DNA of 64,000 bases from Escherichia fergusonii ATCC 35469 (GCF_000026225.1 NC_011740.1:2480001-2544000); one strand, 5' to 3'; counted from the first letter of the stretch, positions 1-8,630 are shown. Numbers and translations are program-made. The notes: generated by a model not told the origin, from the sequence alone.

Positions 1-23
1 TTCATTTCTTTAATGCCCGCTAG
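1..23 (+). CDS. speFL: SpeFL ornithine-sensing leader peptide (3' end only)
   Basis: Only the last six codons and the stop are in the window. Bases 3-23 read His-Phe-Phe-Asn-Ala-Arg-stop, which is the C-terminus of the 34-residue arrest peptide encoded upstream of speF in E. coli and Salmonella. In that system the nascent peptide captures L-ornithine in the ribosome and stalls translation, and this prevents premature transcription termination before speF. The position, about 310 bases before speF on the same strand, fits. The rest of the gene lies off the window, so integrity cannot be judged. Confidence 0.8.
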
Positions 24-333
24 TCTTCTGACTAAAGGGCACCCCAGCGTACAGGTCTCCCTGGCTTTAAGCATTACAGGTTAATACCTGTATCCCTCGG
101 TGCTCATATACTGCTAACCCTTTTAAACTCTTAATAATTCGAGTCGCAGCATAGGCAACTTGAAGTATGACGAGTATAGCCAGTTACCGGGCTGGTCTGG
201 GTTATTGCATCTGCAAAAAGCAAACTACTGATTTATTTATCAGCGGTGGAGTTTTGCTTTTTTTCCGGCGTGATCGATTTCTCCTTTGAGAAATTGAGGA
301 CCTGTTATTACCTGAAATAAAGAGATGAACAAA
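24..333 (+). promoter_or_regulatory. speF leader region with terminator-like stem-loop
   Basis: This 310-base untranslated stretch lies between speFL and speF. The clearest structure is a long imperfect hairpin: 216-225 (AAAAGCAAAC) pairs with 251-261, an inner 5-bp stem (CTGAT/ATCAG, about 227-242) sits inside it, and a T-run follows to 264. It looks like an intrinsic terminator or a protected processing stem. The literature on this leader stresses Rho-dependent termination relieved by a ribosome stalled on SpeFL, so the hairpin's own role is inferred. No other coding sequence is evident here. Confidence 0.5.
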
Positions 334-2532
334 ATGTCAGAATTAAAAATTGCCGTTAGTCGTTCTTGCCCGGATTGTTTTTCTACTCATCGTGCATGCG
401 TGAATATTGACGAAAGTAATTATATTGACGTTGCCGCCATTATTTTATCGGTCAATGATGTTGAACGTGGAAAACTCGATGAAATAGACGCTACTGGCTA
501 TGGCATTCCTGTTTTTATTGCAACGGAAAATGAAGAACGTGTACCAGCAGAATATCTGCCACGTATTTCTGGTGTCTTCGAGCATTGCGAATCACGTAAA
601 GAGTTTTATGGACGTCAGTTAGAAACCGCTGCCAGCCATTATGAAACGCAACTGCGCCCGCCCTTCTTCCGCGCACTGGTCGATTATGTCAATCAGGGCA
701 ATAGCGCTTTTGACTGCCCGGGTCATCAGGGGGGTGAGTTTTTCCGTCGTCATCCGGCTGGGAATCAGTTCGTGGAATATTTTGGCGAAATGCTCTTCCG
801 CTCCGACTTGTGTAATGCCGACGTAGCAATGGGTGATCTTCTGATTCATGAAGGCGCGCCATGCATTGCACAGCAACATGCGGCAAAAGTGTTTAATGCC
901 GATAAAACGTACTTTGTTTTAAACGGCACATCCTCCTCCAACAAAGTGGTTTTAAACGCCCTGCTGACACCGGGTGATCTGGTGCTGTTTGACCGTAATA
1001 ACCATAAGTCTAACCACCACGGAGCGTTGCTACAGGCTGGTGCAACACCGGTTTATCTGGAAACGGCACGTAACCCGTATGGCTTTATCGGTGGCATTGA
1101 TGCGCACTGCTTCGAAGAAAGTTATCTGCGTGAACTGATTACAGAAGTTGCACCGCAACGGGCAAAAGAAGCGCGTCCGTTCCGCCTCGCTGTAATTCAG
1201 TTAGGCACCTACGACGGTACTATTTATAACGCCCGCCAGGTGGTGGATAAAATCGGTCATCTGTGTGACTACATCCTGTTTGACTCAGCATGGGTCGGCT
1301 ATGAACAGTTTATTCCGATGATGGCGGACTGTTCGCCACTGCTGCTGGATCTTAATGAGAACGATCCGGGTATTCTGGTTACGCAATCTGTGCATAAACA
1401 GCAGGCTGGTTTTTCCCAGACTTCACAAATTCATAAAAAAGACAGCCATATCAAAGGGCAACAGCGTTATGTACCGCACAAACGCATGAACAACGCCTTT
1501 ATGATGCACGCCTCCACCAGCCCGTTCTATCCGCTGTTTGCCGCACTGGATATCAACGCCAAAATGCATGAAGGTGTCAGCGGTCGTAATATGTGGATGG
1601 ATTGTGTGGTTAACGGTATTAATACCCGCAAATTGATCCTCGATAACTGTCAGCACATTCGTCCGTTCGTTCCTGAACTGGTGGATGGTAAGCCCTGGCA
1701 GTCATATGAAACAGCGCAAATAGCGGTTGATCTGCGCTTCTTTAAATTTGTACCCGGTGAGCACTGGCATTCTTTTGAAGGCTACGCAGAGAATCAATAC
1801 TTTGTCGATCCGTGCAAACTGTTGCTGACAACCCCAGGTATTGATGCACGTAACGGCGAATACGAAGCGTTCGGTGTACCCGCGACGATTCTTGCTAACT
1901 TCCTGCGCGAAAATGGCGTAGTGCCGGAAAAATGCGATCTTAACTCCATCCTCTTCCTGCTGACTCCGGCAGAAGATATGGCCAAACTTCAGCAACTTGT
2001 TGCCCTGCTGGTTCGCTTCGAAAAACTACTGGAAGCTGATGCGCCTCTGGCGGAAGTACTGCCTTCCATCTACAAACAGCATGAAGAGCGTTACGCCGGT
2101 TATACCCTGCGTCAGTTGTGCCAGGAAATGCATGATTTGTATGCCCGTCACAACGTGAAACAACTGCAAAAAGAGATGTTCCGTAAGGAGCACTTCCCAC
2201 GCGTCAGCATGAATCCACAAGAAGCCAACTACGCCTATTTACGCGGTGAAGTGGAGCTGGTTCGTCTGCCGGATGCAGAAGGCCGTATCGCTGCCGAAGG
2301 TGCGCTTCCTTATCCTCCGGGTGTGCTGTGTGTTGTTCCGGGTGAAATCTGGGGTGGTGCTGTTCTGCGTTACTTCAGCGCTCTGGAAGAAGGGATCAAC
2401 CTGCTGCCAGGTTTTGCACCGGAGCTGCAGGGTGTCTATATCGAAGAACATGATGGTCGTAAGCAAGTTTGGTGCTATGTCATCAAGCCTCGTGATGCGC
2501 AAAGCACCCTGTTGAAAGGGGAAAAATTATGA
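334..2532 (+). CDS. speF: Inducible ornithine decarboxylase SpeF
   Basis: PLP-dependent decarboxylase that converts ornithine to putrescine plus CO2, consuming protons. It works with PotE in acid resistance. The 732 residues comprise an N-terminal wing domain (about 1-105), the aspartate aminotransferase-fold core and a C-terminal domain. The PLP lysine is residue 355 in the motif Ser-Val-His-Lys. I chose the ATG at 334, which gives the family length and lies 9 bases after AGAG; an in-frame ATG at 325 would add three residues. The first roughly 95 residues differ from K-12 SpeF far more than the remainder, which is almost identical. The stop overlaps potE by four bases, so translation is probably coupled. 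Expression is expected to depend on the SpeFL leader. Confidence 0.97.
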   Translation: MSELKIAVSRSCPDCFSTHRACVNIDESNYIDVAAIILSVNDVERGKLDEIDATGYGIPVFIATENEERVPAEYLPRISGVFEHCESRKEFYGRQLETAASHYETQLRPPFFRALVDYVNQGNSAFDCPGHQGGEFFRRHPAGNQFVEYFGEMLFRSDLCNADVAMGDLLIHEGAPCIAQQHAAKVFNADKTYFVLNGTSSSNKVVLNALLTPGDLVLFDRNNHKSNHHGALLQAGATPVYLETARNPYGFIGGIDAHCFEESYLRELITEVAPQRAKEARPFRLAVIQLGTYDGTIYNARQVVDKIGHLCDYILFDSAWVGYEQFIPMMADCSPLLLDLNENDPGILVTQSVHKQQAGFSQTSQIHKKDSHIKGQQRYVPHKRMNNAFMMHASTSPFYPLFAALDINAKMHEGVSGRNMWMDCVVNGINTRKLILDNCQHIRPFVPELVDGKPWQSYETAQIAVDLRFFKFVPGEHWHSFEGYAENQYFVDPCKLLLTTPGIDARNGEYEAFGVPATILANFLRENGVVPEKCDLNSILFLLTPAEDMAKLQQLVALLVRFEKLLEADAPLAEVLPSIYKQHEERYAGYTLRQLCQEMHDLYARHNVKQLQKEMFRKEHFPRVSMNPQEANYAYLRGEVELVRLPDAEGRIAAEGALPYPPGVLCVVPGEIWGGAVLRYFSALEEGINLLPGFAPELQGVYIEEHDGRKQVWCYVIKPRDAQSTLLKGEKL

Positions 2533-3848
2533 GTCAGGCTAAATCGAACAAAATGGGCGTCGTTCAGTTAACCATACTGACGATGGTCAACATGATGGGC
2601 TCCGGCATCATCATGCTGCCGACAAAGCTTGCCGAAGTTGGGACAATCTCAATAATCTCCTGGTTGGTGACTGCCGTAGGCTCAATGGCGCTGGCATGGG
2701 CATTCGCAAAATGCGGCATGTTCAGCCGTAAATCAGGTGGTATGGGCGGTTATGCCGAGTATGCTTTCGGTAAATCCGGTAACTTTATGGCGAACTACAC
2801 TTACGGCGTCTCGCTGCTGATTGCTAACGTCGCAATTGCTATTTCGGCGGTTGGTTACGGCACCGAACTGCTCGGCGCGAGTTTGTCGCCAGTGCAGATT
2901 GGTCTGGCAACCATCGGAGTGCTGTGGATTTGTACCGTGGCTAACTTTGGTGGTGCGCGCATTACCGGGCAAATCAGTAGCATTACCGTGTGGGGGGTCA
3001 TTATTCCGGTGGTCGGCCTGTGTATTATCGGCTGGTTCTGGTTTAGCCCGACGCTGTACGCTAACTCATGGAACCCGCACCATGTGCCGTTCTTTAGCGC
3101 TGTAGGTTCCTCCATCGCCATGACATTGTGGGCTTTCCTCGGTCTGGAGTCTGCCTGTGCCAACGCCGAAGTAGTTGAAAACCCGGAACGTAACGTGCCG
3201 ATTGCAGTTCTTGGCGGTACGTTAGGTGCGGCGGTGATTTATATCGTCTCCACCAACGTGATTGCCGGGATTGTGCCAAATATGGAGCTGGCAAATTCAA
3301 CGGCACCATTTGGCCTGGCCTTCGCACAGATGTTCACGCCGGAAGTGGGTAAAGTCATTATGGCGCTGATGGTGATGTCCTGCTGCGGTTCACTGCTTGG
3401 CTGGCAGTTCACCATTGCCCAGGTGTTTAAATCTTCATCTGATGAAGGCTACTTCCCTAAAATTTTCTCCCGTGTAACCAAAGTGGATGCACCGGTTCAG
3501 GGAATGTTGACCATTGTGATTATTCAGAGTGGATTGGCACTGATGACCATTAGCCCGTCACTGAACAGCCAGTTCAACGTGCTGGTTAACCTGGCCGTGG
3601 TGACCAATATTATCCCGTATATTCTGTCGATGGCGGCGTTAGTTATTATTCAGCAGGTCGCCAATGTGCCACCATCAAAAGCGAAAGTAGCAAACTTTGT
3701 TGCCTTTGTTGGTGCGATGTACAGTTTCTATGCGCTGTACTCATCCGGGGAAGAAGCCATGCTGTACGGTTCCATCGTGACTTTCCTTGGTTGGACACTG
3801 TATGGTCTGGTATCACCACGCTTTGAACTGAAAAACAAACACGGTTAA
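2529..3848 (+). CDS. potE: Putrescine/ornithine antiporter PotE
   Basis: Inner-membrane APC-superfamily transporter of 439 residues, the standard length, with about twelve hydrophobic segments. It exchanges cytoplasmic putrescine for external ornithine and so completes the SpeF acid-resistance cycle; it can also take up putrescine. The N-terminal Gly-Ser-Gly-Ile-Ile stretch (about residues 22-26) is the APC substrate-binding kink. The start codon overlaps the speF stop (ATGA at 2529-2532), so the two genes form one operon. A hairpin follows at 3863-3888. Confidence 0.97.
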   Translation: MSQAKSNKMGVVQLTILTMVNMMGSGIIMLPTKLAEVGTISIISWLVTAVGSMALAWAFAKCGMFSRKSGGMGGYAEYAFGKSGNFMANYTYGVSLLIANVAIAISAVGYGTELLGASLSPVQIGLATIGVLWICTVANFGGARITGQISSITVWGVIIPVVGLCIIGWFWFSPTLYANSWNPHHVPFFSAVGSSIAMTLWAFLGLESACANAEVVENPERNVPIAVLGGTLGAAVIYIVSTNVIAGIVPNMELANSTAPFGLAFAQMFTPEVGKVIMALMVMSCCGSLLGWQFTIAQVFKSSSDEGYFPKIFSRVTKVDAPVQGMLTIVIIQSGLALMTISPSLNSQFNVLVNLAVVTNIIPYILSMAALVIIQQVANVPPSKAKVANFVAFVGAMYSFYALYSSGEEAMLYGSIVTFLGWTLYGLVSPRFELKNKHG

Positions 3849-3862
3849 TAAAGCGAAATAAA

Positions 3863-3888
3863 AAAGGGCGATTGAATGATCGCCCTTT
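3863..3888 (+). terminator. Terminator after potE
   Basis: The stem GGGCGAT/ATCGCCC with a six-base loop is preceded by an A-run and followed by a short T-run, 14 bases after the potE stop. It is the likely end of the speF-potE transcript. Confidence 0.7.
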
Positions 3889-3918
3889 CAGATTATTAGC
3901 AAAGTACTCGTTGTTCAT

Positions 3919-4016
3919 GCCGGATGCGGCGTGAACGCCTTATCCGTCCTACAAAATAGTGCAAATTCAATATATTGCACCATCCTCGTAGGCCTGATGA
4001 ACGTAGCGTATCAGGC
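3919..4016. repeat. Pair of REP (BIME) elements
   Basis: Two inverted REP-type units lie at 3919-3952 (starting GCCGGATGCGGCG) and 3988-4016 (GTAGGCCTGATGAACG...), separated by a small palindrome (GTGCAA/TTGCAC). This is the usual arrangement of extragenic palindromes between convergent enterobacterial genes, here potE and pgm. Confidence 0.7.
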
Positions 4017-4026
4017 TATCATAAGT

Positions 4027-4056
4027 AAAAAGGGCGATCTTCCGACCGCCCTTTTT
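4027..4056 (-). terminator. Terminator of seqA-pgm (probably bidirectional)
   Basis: The stem AGGGCGATC/GACCGCCCT is flanked by A-runs and T-runs on both sides, so it can work on either strand. It lies 14 bases beyond the pgm stop and may back up the potE terminator. Confidence 0.7.
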
Positions 4057-4070
4057 CTTATTTAATGTGT

Positions 4071-5711
4071 TTACGCGTTTTTCAGAACTTCGCTAACAAT
4101 CTCAACCGCTTCTTTCTCAATCTGCTTGCGATGTTCTTCACCAAGGAAGCTTTCGCAGTAGATTTTGTATGCGTCTTCTGTGCCTGACGGACGCGCGGCG
4201 AACCAACCGTTGTCAGTCATCACTTTCAGACCGCCAATAGAAGCACCGTTGCCCGGTGCCGCCGTCAGGCGCGCGGTGATCGGGTCACCAGCCAGGGTGC
4301 TGGCGCTCACCATTTCCGGAGACAGCTTAGACAGCGCCGCTTTTTGTGCGGAAGTCGCAGCTGCCTGCAAACGGTTGTAGCTCGGCGCACCAAAGCGTTT
4401 TGCCAGTTCGTTGTAGTGTTCCTGCGGGTTCTTACCGGTAACAGCAGTGATTTCCGCCGCCAGCAGACACATGATGATGCCGTCTTTATCAGTAGACCAC
4501 GGCGTGCCGTCGAAACGCAGGAAGGAAGCCCCTGCGCTCTCTTCGCCGCCAAAGCCGAAGCTGCCGTCGAACAAACCATCAACAAACCATTTGAAACCTA
4601 CCGGGACTTCTACCAGCTTACGGCCCAAGTCATTGACCACACGGTCGATCATTGCAGATGAAACCAGCGTTTTACCGACAGCAACATCTTTGCCCCACTG
4701 CGGACGATGCTGGAACAGGTAGTTGATCGCCACCGCCAGGTAGTGGTTAGGATTCATCAAACCTGCCGGAGTGACGATACCGTGACGGTCATAATCCGGG
4801 TCGTTAGCAAATGCCAGATCGAACTTATCACGCAGTGCCAGCAGGCCCGCCATCGCACACTCGGAGGAGCAGTCCATACGGATCGCGCCGTCTTTATCGA
4901 GGTGCATAAAGCGGAAGGTTTGATCGACCTGATCGTTAACGATGGTCAGGTTAAGGTTGTAATACTCGCCAATACGCTTCCAGTATTCGATACCGGAACC
5001 GCCCAGCGGATCAACGCCCAGCGTCAGGCCCGCTTTCTGAATCGCCGCCATATCAACGATATCGGCCAGACCTTCCACAAACGGCTGCACCAGATCCTGC
5101 TCTTTCACATGACCGGATGCCATCGCTTCGTCGAGGGAGATACGCTTCACACCTTTCAGGCCATCGGCCATCAGTGCGTTGGCCCTGTCTTCCACCACTT
5201 TGGTGACGTTAGTATCAGCCGGGCCACCATTTGGCGGATTGTACTTGATACCACCATCTTCCGGCGGGTTATGGGACGGTGTAATCACGATACCGTCTGC
5301 CAGCGGGCCACCTTTTTTATTGTGAACCAGGATGGCATTGGAAACGGCAGGCGTCGGAGTGAAGCCATTGTTTTCCTGCACAATGACATCAACACCGTTC
5401 GCTGCCAGCACTTCCAGTACGGAAATGAACGCAGGCTCGGACAGAGCGTGAGTATCTTTACCCACATAGCAAGGGCCAGTGATGCCGTTTTTCGCACGTT
5501 CTTCAGCAATTGCCTGAGCGATCGCCAGAATGTGCGGCTCGTTAAAGCTGTGGCGCGCTGCACTGCCACGGTGACCGGAAGTACCGAATTTCACCGCGTG
5601 CTCCGCATTCCCTGCTTCTGGTTTCAGTACATAATATTGCGCCGTCAGTTGGGCGACGTTAATCAAATCACTCTGTTGTGCAGGTTGGCCTGCACGGTTG
5701 TGGATAGCCAT
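4071..5711 (-). CDS. pgm: Phosphoglucomutase
   Basis: Interconverts glucose-1-phosphate and glucose-6-phosphate, linking glycolysis with glycogen, UDP-glucose and trehalose metabolism in the cytoplasm. The 546 residues match the family. The catalytic serine lies in Thr-Pro-Ser-His-Asn-Pro (about residue 146), the metal loop is Asp-Pro-Asp-Tyr-Asp-Arg, and the phosphate-binding Arg-Pro-Ser-Gly-Thr-Glu is near the C-terminus. I started at the Met-Ala-Ile-His codon at 5711; an upstream in-frame ATG would overlap seqA. The gap to the seqA stop is 25 bases, consistent with a seqA-pgm operon. Confidence 0.97.
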   Translation of the reverse strand: MAIHNRAGQPAQQSDLINVAQLTAQYYVLKPEAGNAEHAVKFGTSGHRGSAARHSFNEPHILAIAQAIAEERAKNGITGPCYVGKDTHALSEPAFISVLEVLAANGVDVIVQENNGFTPTPAVSNAILVHNKKGGPLADGIVITPSHNPPEDGGIKYNPPNGGPADTNVTKVVEDRANALMADGLKGVKRISLDEAMASGHVKEQDLVQPFVEGLADIVDMAAIQKAGLTLGVDPLGGSGIEYWKRIGEYYNLNLTIVNDQVDQTFRFMHLDKDGAIRMDCSSECAMAGLLALRDKFDLAFANDPDYDRHGIVTPAGLMNPNHYLAVAINYLFQHRPQWGKDVAVGKTLVSSAMIDRVVNDLGRKLVEVPVGFKWFVDGLFDGSFGFGGEESAGASFLRFDGTPWSTDKDGIIMCLLAAEITAVTGKNPQEHYNELAKRFGAPSYNRLQAAATSAQKAALSKLSPEMVSASTLAGDPITARLTAAPGNGASIGGLKVMTDNGWFAARPSGTEDAYKIYCESFLGEEHRKQIEKEAVEIVSEVLKNA

Positions 5712-5736
5712 TGCTTTGTCCTTTATTTGCAACGTT

Positions 5737-6282
5737 TTAGATAGTTCCGCAAACCTTCTCAATCAATTCCGCCGGGAATTGCATCGACTGCATGATGTGT
5801 TCGATCATGCTGCATTTACGGCCGGTGTTGGTGTTGGTGATCACCCAATACGGTGTGCCTGGCACGTGTTTCGGCTTGGTCTGATTACCATTTTTCAGCA
5901 GCGTTTGTTCATCAGCTGCAAAGTAAACGCGCGTGCGGCCATGCAACGATTCCGTTGCCTCAGCAAACGCCTGGGCGTCAAGAGAATATAGTGTAGACAA
6001 CAGCAGCATAAAGCGATTGACCGCTCGTTTTTGCTCTGCGTATTCGTCTGAAAGCAGAAGTTCACGCATTGCGCGAACCTTGTCTTTAATCGTTTTGACC
6101 GGCTTCGCTTCGACGATAACAGGTGACGCAACGCGAACCTCTTTCGTCACCGGAGCAGCAGGCTGTGATGCGGCGGAAAATTTCAACATACGCCGTAAAA
6201 TGTCGGATGCGCTCTCGCCGATATGCTTAGTGTGGCTGGCAATATAGCTGTAGAGTTCATCATCAACTTCAATCGTTTTCAT
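5737..6282 (-). CDS. seqA: Negative modulator of replication initiation SeqA
   Basis: Binds hemimethylated GATC sites, sequesters newly replicated oriC from DnaA and organises nascent DNA behind the fork. The 181 residues have the expected layout: an N-terminal oligomerisation domain (about 1-35), a variable linker rich in Ala/Pro/Val, and a C-terminal DNA-binding domain containing Asn-Thr-Asn-Thr-Gly-Arg-Lys. The start at 6282 gives the standard length; a longer in-frame opening up to 6417 lacks family support. It is divergent from ybfF and cotranscribed with pgm. Confidence 0.97.
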   Translation of the reverse strand: MKTIEVDDELYSYIASHTKHIGESASDILRRMLKFSAASQPAAPVTKEVRVASPVIVEAKPVKTIKDKVRAMRELLLSDEYAEQKRAVNRFMLLLSTLYSLDAQAFAEATESLHGRTRVYFAADEQTLLKNGNQTKPKHVPGTPYWVITNTNTGRKCSMIEHIMQSMQFPAELIEKVCGTI

Positions 6283-6466
6283 CTTAATCCAGTGCAGTGT
6301 CTTAGCTGAATACAAGTCGCCAGGAGTATATGAATAAATCCCGGCAGCGGATAGCGTCAAGCCTGGCTTGCAGAAAAAATCGGAGTAACCCGTATTTGTT
6401 GCAGCCCTGTGGCACAATGGTCAACATAATACCCTAACCCGACAACGCGAAAAAAAGAACTTTGCC

Positions 6467-7231
6467 ATGAAATTGAATATCCGCACGCAAACTGCACAAA
6501 ACCAGCACAATAATTCTCCCATCGTCCTCGTACACGGCCTGTTTGGCAGCCTCGACAACCTTGGCGTACTGGCTCGCGATCTGGTAAACGATCACAATAT
6601 CATCCAGGTTGATATGCGTAACCACGGTCTTTCACCGAGAGATCCGGTGATGAGTTACCCGGCGATGGCCCAGGATCTTGTTGACACTCTGGATGCACAG
6701 CAGATCGATAAGGCAACATTTATTGGACACTCAATGGGCGGTAAAGCGGTGATGGCACTGACTGCACTGGCCCCCGATCGCATCGATAAACTGGTGGCGA
6801 TTGATATCGCGCCGGTCGACTATCACGTACGCCGTCATGATGAAATTTTCGCGGCTATCAACGCAGTCAGTGAATCCGACGCGCAAACTCGCCAGCAAGC
6901 AGCGGCAGTAATGCGCCAGCATCTTAATGAAGAAGGGGTGATTCAGTTTCTGTTGAAATCTTTTGTTGACGGGGAGTGGCGCTTTAACGTGCCGGTATTG
7001 TGGGATCAGTATCCGCATATTGTGGGGTGGGAGAAAATCCCGGCATGGGATCACCCTGCCCTGTTTATCCCTGGTGGCAATTCTCCGTATGTTAGCGAGC
7101 AGTATCGTGATGATTTACTGACACAATTTCCACAGGCACGAGCGCATGTGATTGCTGGCGCGGGTCACTGGGTCCATGCTGAAAAACCGGATGCGGTATT
7201 ACGCGCTATCCGTCGCTATCTCAATGATTAA
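6467..7231 (+). CDS. ybfF: Alpha/beta-hydrolase esterase YbfF
   Basis: Acyl-CoA esterase-like hydrolase of 254 residues, matching K-12. The nucleophile is Ser89 in Gly-His-Ser-Met-Gly-Gly, with Asp113 (Ala-Ile-Asp-Ile-Ala) and a C-terminal His in Gly-Ala-Gly-His-Trp as plausible triad members. The oxyanion region is His-Gly-Leu-Phe-Gly at about residue 23. The family hydrolyses short and medium acyl esters and thioesters; the physiological substrate is unsettled. There is no signal peptide, so it should be cytoplasmic. It is divergent from seqA. Confidence 0.95.
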   Translation: MKLNIRTQTAQNQHNNSPIVLVHGLFGSLDNLGVLARDLVNDHNIIQVDMRNHGLSPRDPVMSYPAMAQDLVDTLDAQQIDKATFIGHSMGGKAVMALTALAPDRIDKLVAIDIAPVDYHVRRHDEIFAAINAVSESDAQTRQQAAAVMRQHLNEEGVIQFLLKSFVDGEWRFNVPVLWDQYPHIVGWEKIPAWDHPALFIPGGNSPYVSEQYRDDLLTQFPQARAHVIAGAGHWVHAEKPDAVLRAIRRYLND

Positions 7232-7234
7232 CGT

Positions 7235-7254
7235 AACTGATTAAAAACCCAGCG
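7235..7254 (+). promoter_or_regulatory. LexA (SOS) box upstream of ybfE
   Basis: The palindromic core is CTG (7237-7239), ten bases, then CAG (7250-7252), within AACTGATTAAAAACCCAGCG. This fits the LexA consensus, and ybfE is a known LexA-repressed gene in K-12. It lies directly after the ybfF stop and about 115 bases before the ybfE start. Confidence 0.75.
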
Positions 7255-7370
7255 TCCGCGTCGCTTTCCACGCGTGGGCGTTGGCGTGACTCATCGCGCT
7301 GATGTATTATGGCGCGCTATCCATCCGGGCAGGCGCCTGGCTGATTGTTTCCCCCGAAGTCACCAAGATC

Positions 7371-7664
7371 ATGGCCAAAGAACAAACGGACCGTACGACA
7401 TTAGATCTGTTCGCGCACGAGCGTCGACCGGGACGACCGAAAACTAATCCGCTTTCGCGCGATGAACAGCTGCGTATTAATAAACGCAACCAGCTAAAAC
7501 GCGACAAAGTACGTGGCCTTAAGCGTGTCGAACTGAAGCTGAACGCGGAAGCTGTCGAGGCGCTGAACGAGCTGGCGGAATCGCGCAATATGAGCCGTAG
7601 CGAACTGATCGAAGAGATGTTAATGCAGCAACTGGCGGCGCTGCGTAGTCAGGGCATCGTTTAA
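7371..7664 (+). CDS. ybfE: LexA-regulated protein YbfE
   Basis: A 97-residue basic protein. The C-terminal half (about 50-85) looks like a ribbon-helix-helix fold: Val-Glu-Leu-Lys-Leu followed by two helices ending in Arg-Ser-Glu-Leu-Ile-Glu-Glu-Met. The N-terminal half is Arg/Lys-rich. A DNA-binding role is inferred from this; function is not established. I chose the internal ATG at 7371 for the known length. A reading from 7302 would add 23 residues and start inside the putative promoter. The SOS box upstream suggests damage induction. Confidence 0.9.
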   Translation: MAKEQTDRTTLDLFAHERRPGRPKTNPLSRDEQLRINKRNQLKRDKVRGLKRVELKLNAEAVEALNELAESRNMSRSELIEEMLMQQLAALRSQGIV

Positions 7665-7803
7665 ATTTCCACTTTCATGTAGCACAGTGTGCAGTCCTGC
7701 TCGTTTGCTGATTCCGCAAGACTGCCTGTTCTGCTATGATTGCCTTTATCCGTGGGCAATTTTCCACCCCCATTTCAATAAGTTTCAAGAGGTTATTTCA
7801 CTC

Positions 7804-8334
7804 ATGGCTATCACTGGCATCTTTTTCGGTAGCGACACCGGTAATACCGAAAATATCGCAAAAATGATTCAAAAACAGCTTGGTAAAGACGTTGCCGATG
7901 TCCATGACATTGCAAAAAGCAGCAAAGAAGATCTGGAAGCTTATGACATTCTGCTGCTGGGCATCCCGACCTGGTATTACGGCGAAGCACAGTGTGACTG
8001 GGATGACTTCTTCCCGACTCTCGAAGAAATTGATTTTAATGGTAAACTGGTTGCGCTGTTTGGTTGTGGCGACCAGGAAGATTACGCTGAATACTTCTGT
8101 GACGCATTGGGTACCATCCGCGACATCATTGAACCGCGCGGCGCAACTATCGTTGGTCACTGGCCAACTGCGGGCTACCATTTCGAAGCATCAAAAGGTC
8201 TGGCAGATGACGACCACTTTGTCGGTCTGGCTATCGACGAAGACCGTCAGCCGGAACTGACCGCTGAACGTGTAGAAAAATGGGTTAAACAGATTTCTGA
8301 AGAATTGCATCTCGACGAAATTCTCAATGCCTGA
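7804..8334 (+). CDS. fldA: Flavodoxin 1
   Basis: FMN-binding electron carrier of 176 residues that feeds low-potential electrons to biotin synthase, MiaB- and LipA-type radical SAM enzymes, methionine synthase reactivation and anaerobic reductases. The phosphate-binding loop is Gly-Ser-Asp-Thr-Gly-Asn-Thr-Glu (about residues 9-16); isoalloxazine contacts lie in Pro-Thr-Trp-Tyr-Tyr-Gly-Glu and Gly-Cys-Gly-Asp-Gln. The start at 7804 is preceded by AAGAGG. It lies upstream of fur, the usual enterobacterial arrangement, so iron control and flavodoxin supply sit together. Confidence 0.97.
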   Translation: MAITGIFFGSDTGNTENIAKMIQKQLGKDVADVHDIAKSSKEDLEAYDILLLGIPTWYYGEAQCDWDDFFPTLEEIDFNGKLVALFGCGDQEDYAEYFCDALGTIRDIIEPRGATIVGHWPTAGYHFEASKGLADDDHFVGLAIDEDRQPELTAERVEKWVKQISEELHLDEILNA

Positions 8335-8337
8335 CGT

Positions 8338-8369
8338 AATACGGCGTAGACTCGTGTCTACGCCGTATT
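8338..8369 (+). terminator. Hairpin after fldA
   Basis: A perfect 14-bp stem (8338-8351 with 8356-8369, four-base loop TCGT) begins just after the fldA stop. It lacks a strong T-run, so it may be an inefficient terminator or an mRNA-stabilising end. Some readthrough into fur is plausible. Confidence 0.6.
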
Positions 8370-8539
8370 AATAGATAATGCCAATCAAAATAATTGCTAC
8401 AAATTTGTAACTTTTGCCGTTGTACCTGTACAATGTCCCGGTGTTCAAGTGGCCTTGCCATTGTAAATGTAAGCTGAGCCACGTTTTTATTAACAATATT
8501 TGCCAGGGACTTGTGGTTTTCATTTAGGCGTGGCAATTC

Positions 8540-8558
8540 TATAATGATACGCATTATC
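8540..8558 (+). promoter_or_regulatory. Fur box upstream of fur
   Basis: The 19 bases TATAATGATACGCATTATC match the classic iron-box consensus GATAATGATAATCATTATC at 16 positions. The box contains a TATAAT that could serve as a -10, with TTTTCA at 8517-8522 as a weak -35 and 17-base spacing. It overlaps the uof start codon. It fits iron-dependent autoregulation of fur, which is established in E. coli. Confidence 0.75.
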
Positions 8559-8630
8559 TCAAGAGCAAATTCTGTCACTTCTTCTAATGAAGTGAACCGC
8601 TTAGTAACAGGACAGATTCCGCATGACTGA
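8544..8630 (+). CDS. uof: Uof, small ORF upstream of fur
   Basis: A 28-residue reading frame starting Met-Ile-Arg-Ile-Ile-Ser-Arg, with its stop at 8628-8630, overlapping the first eight bases of fur. It is the E. coli uof gene. Translation of fur is coupled to it, and the iron-stress sRNA RyhB base-pairs near its ribosome binding site to lower Fur synthesis; that mechanism is established for K-12. Its start codon lies inside the Fur box, so only transcripts starting further upstream (a candidate promoter is TTGTAA 8405-8410 with TACAAT 8429-8434, or readthrough from fldA) can express it. Confidence 0.85.
   Translation: MIRIISRANSVTSSNEVNRLVTGQIPHD

Noticed and set aside
4707..5744. 345-codon open frame on the plus strand opposite pgm
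   Set aside because: It is entirely antisense to a full-length, motif-complete pgm and has biased, low-complexity composition. It is a shadow frame.
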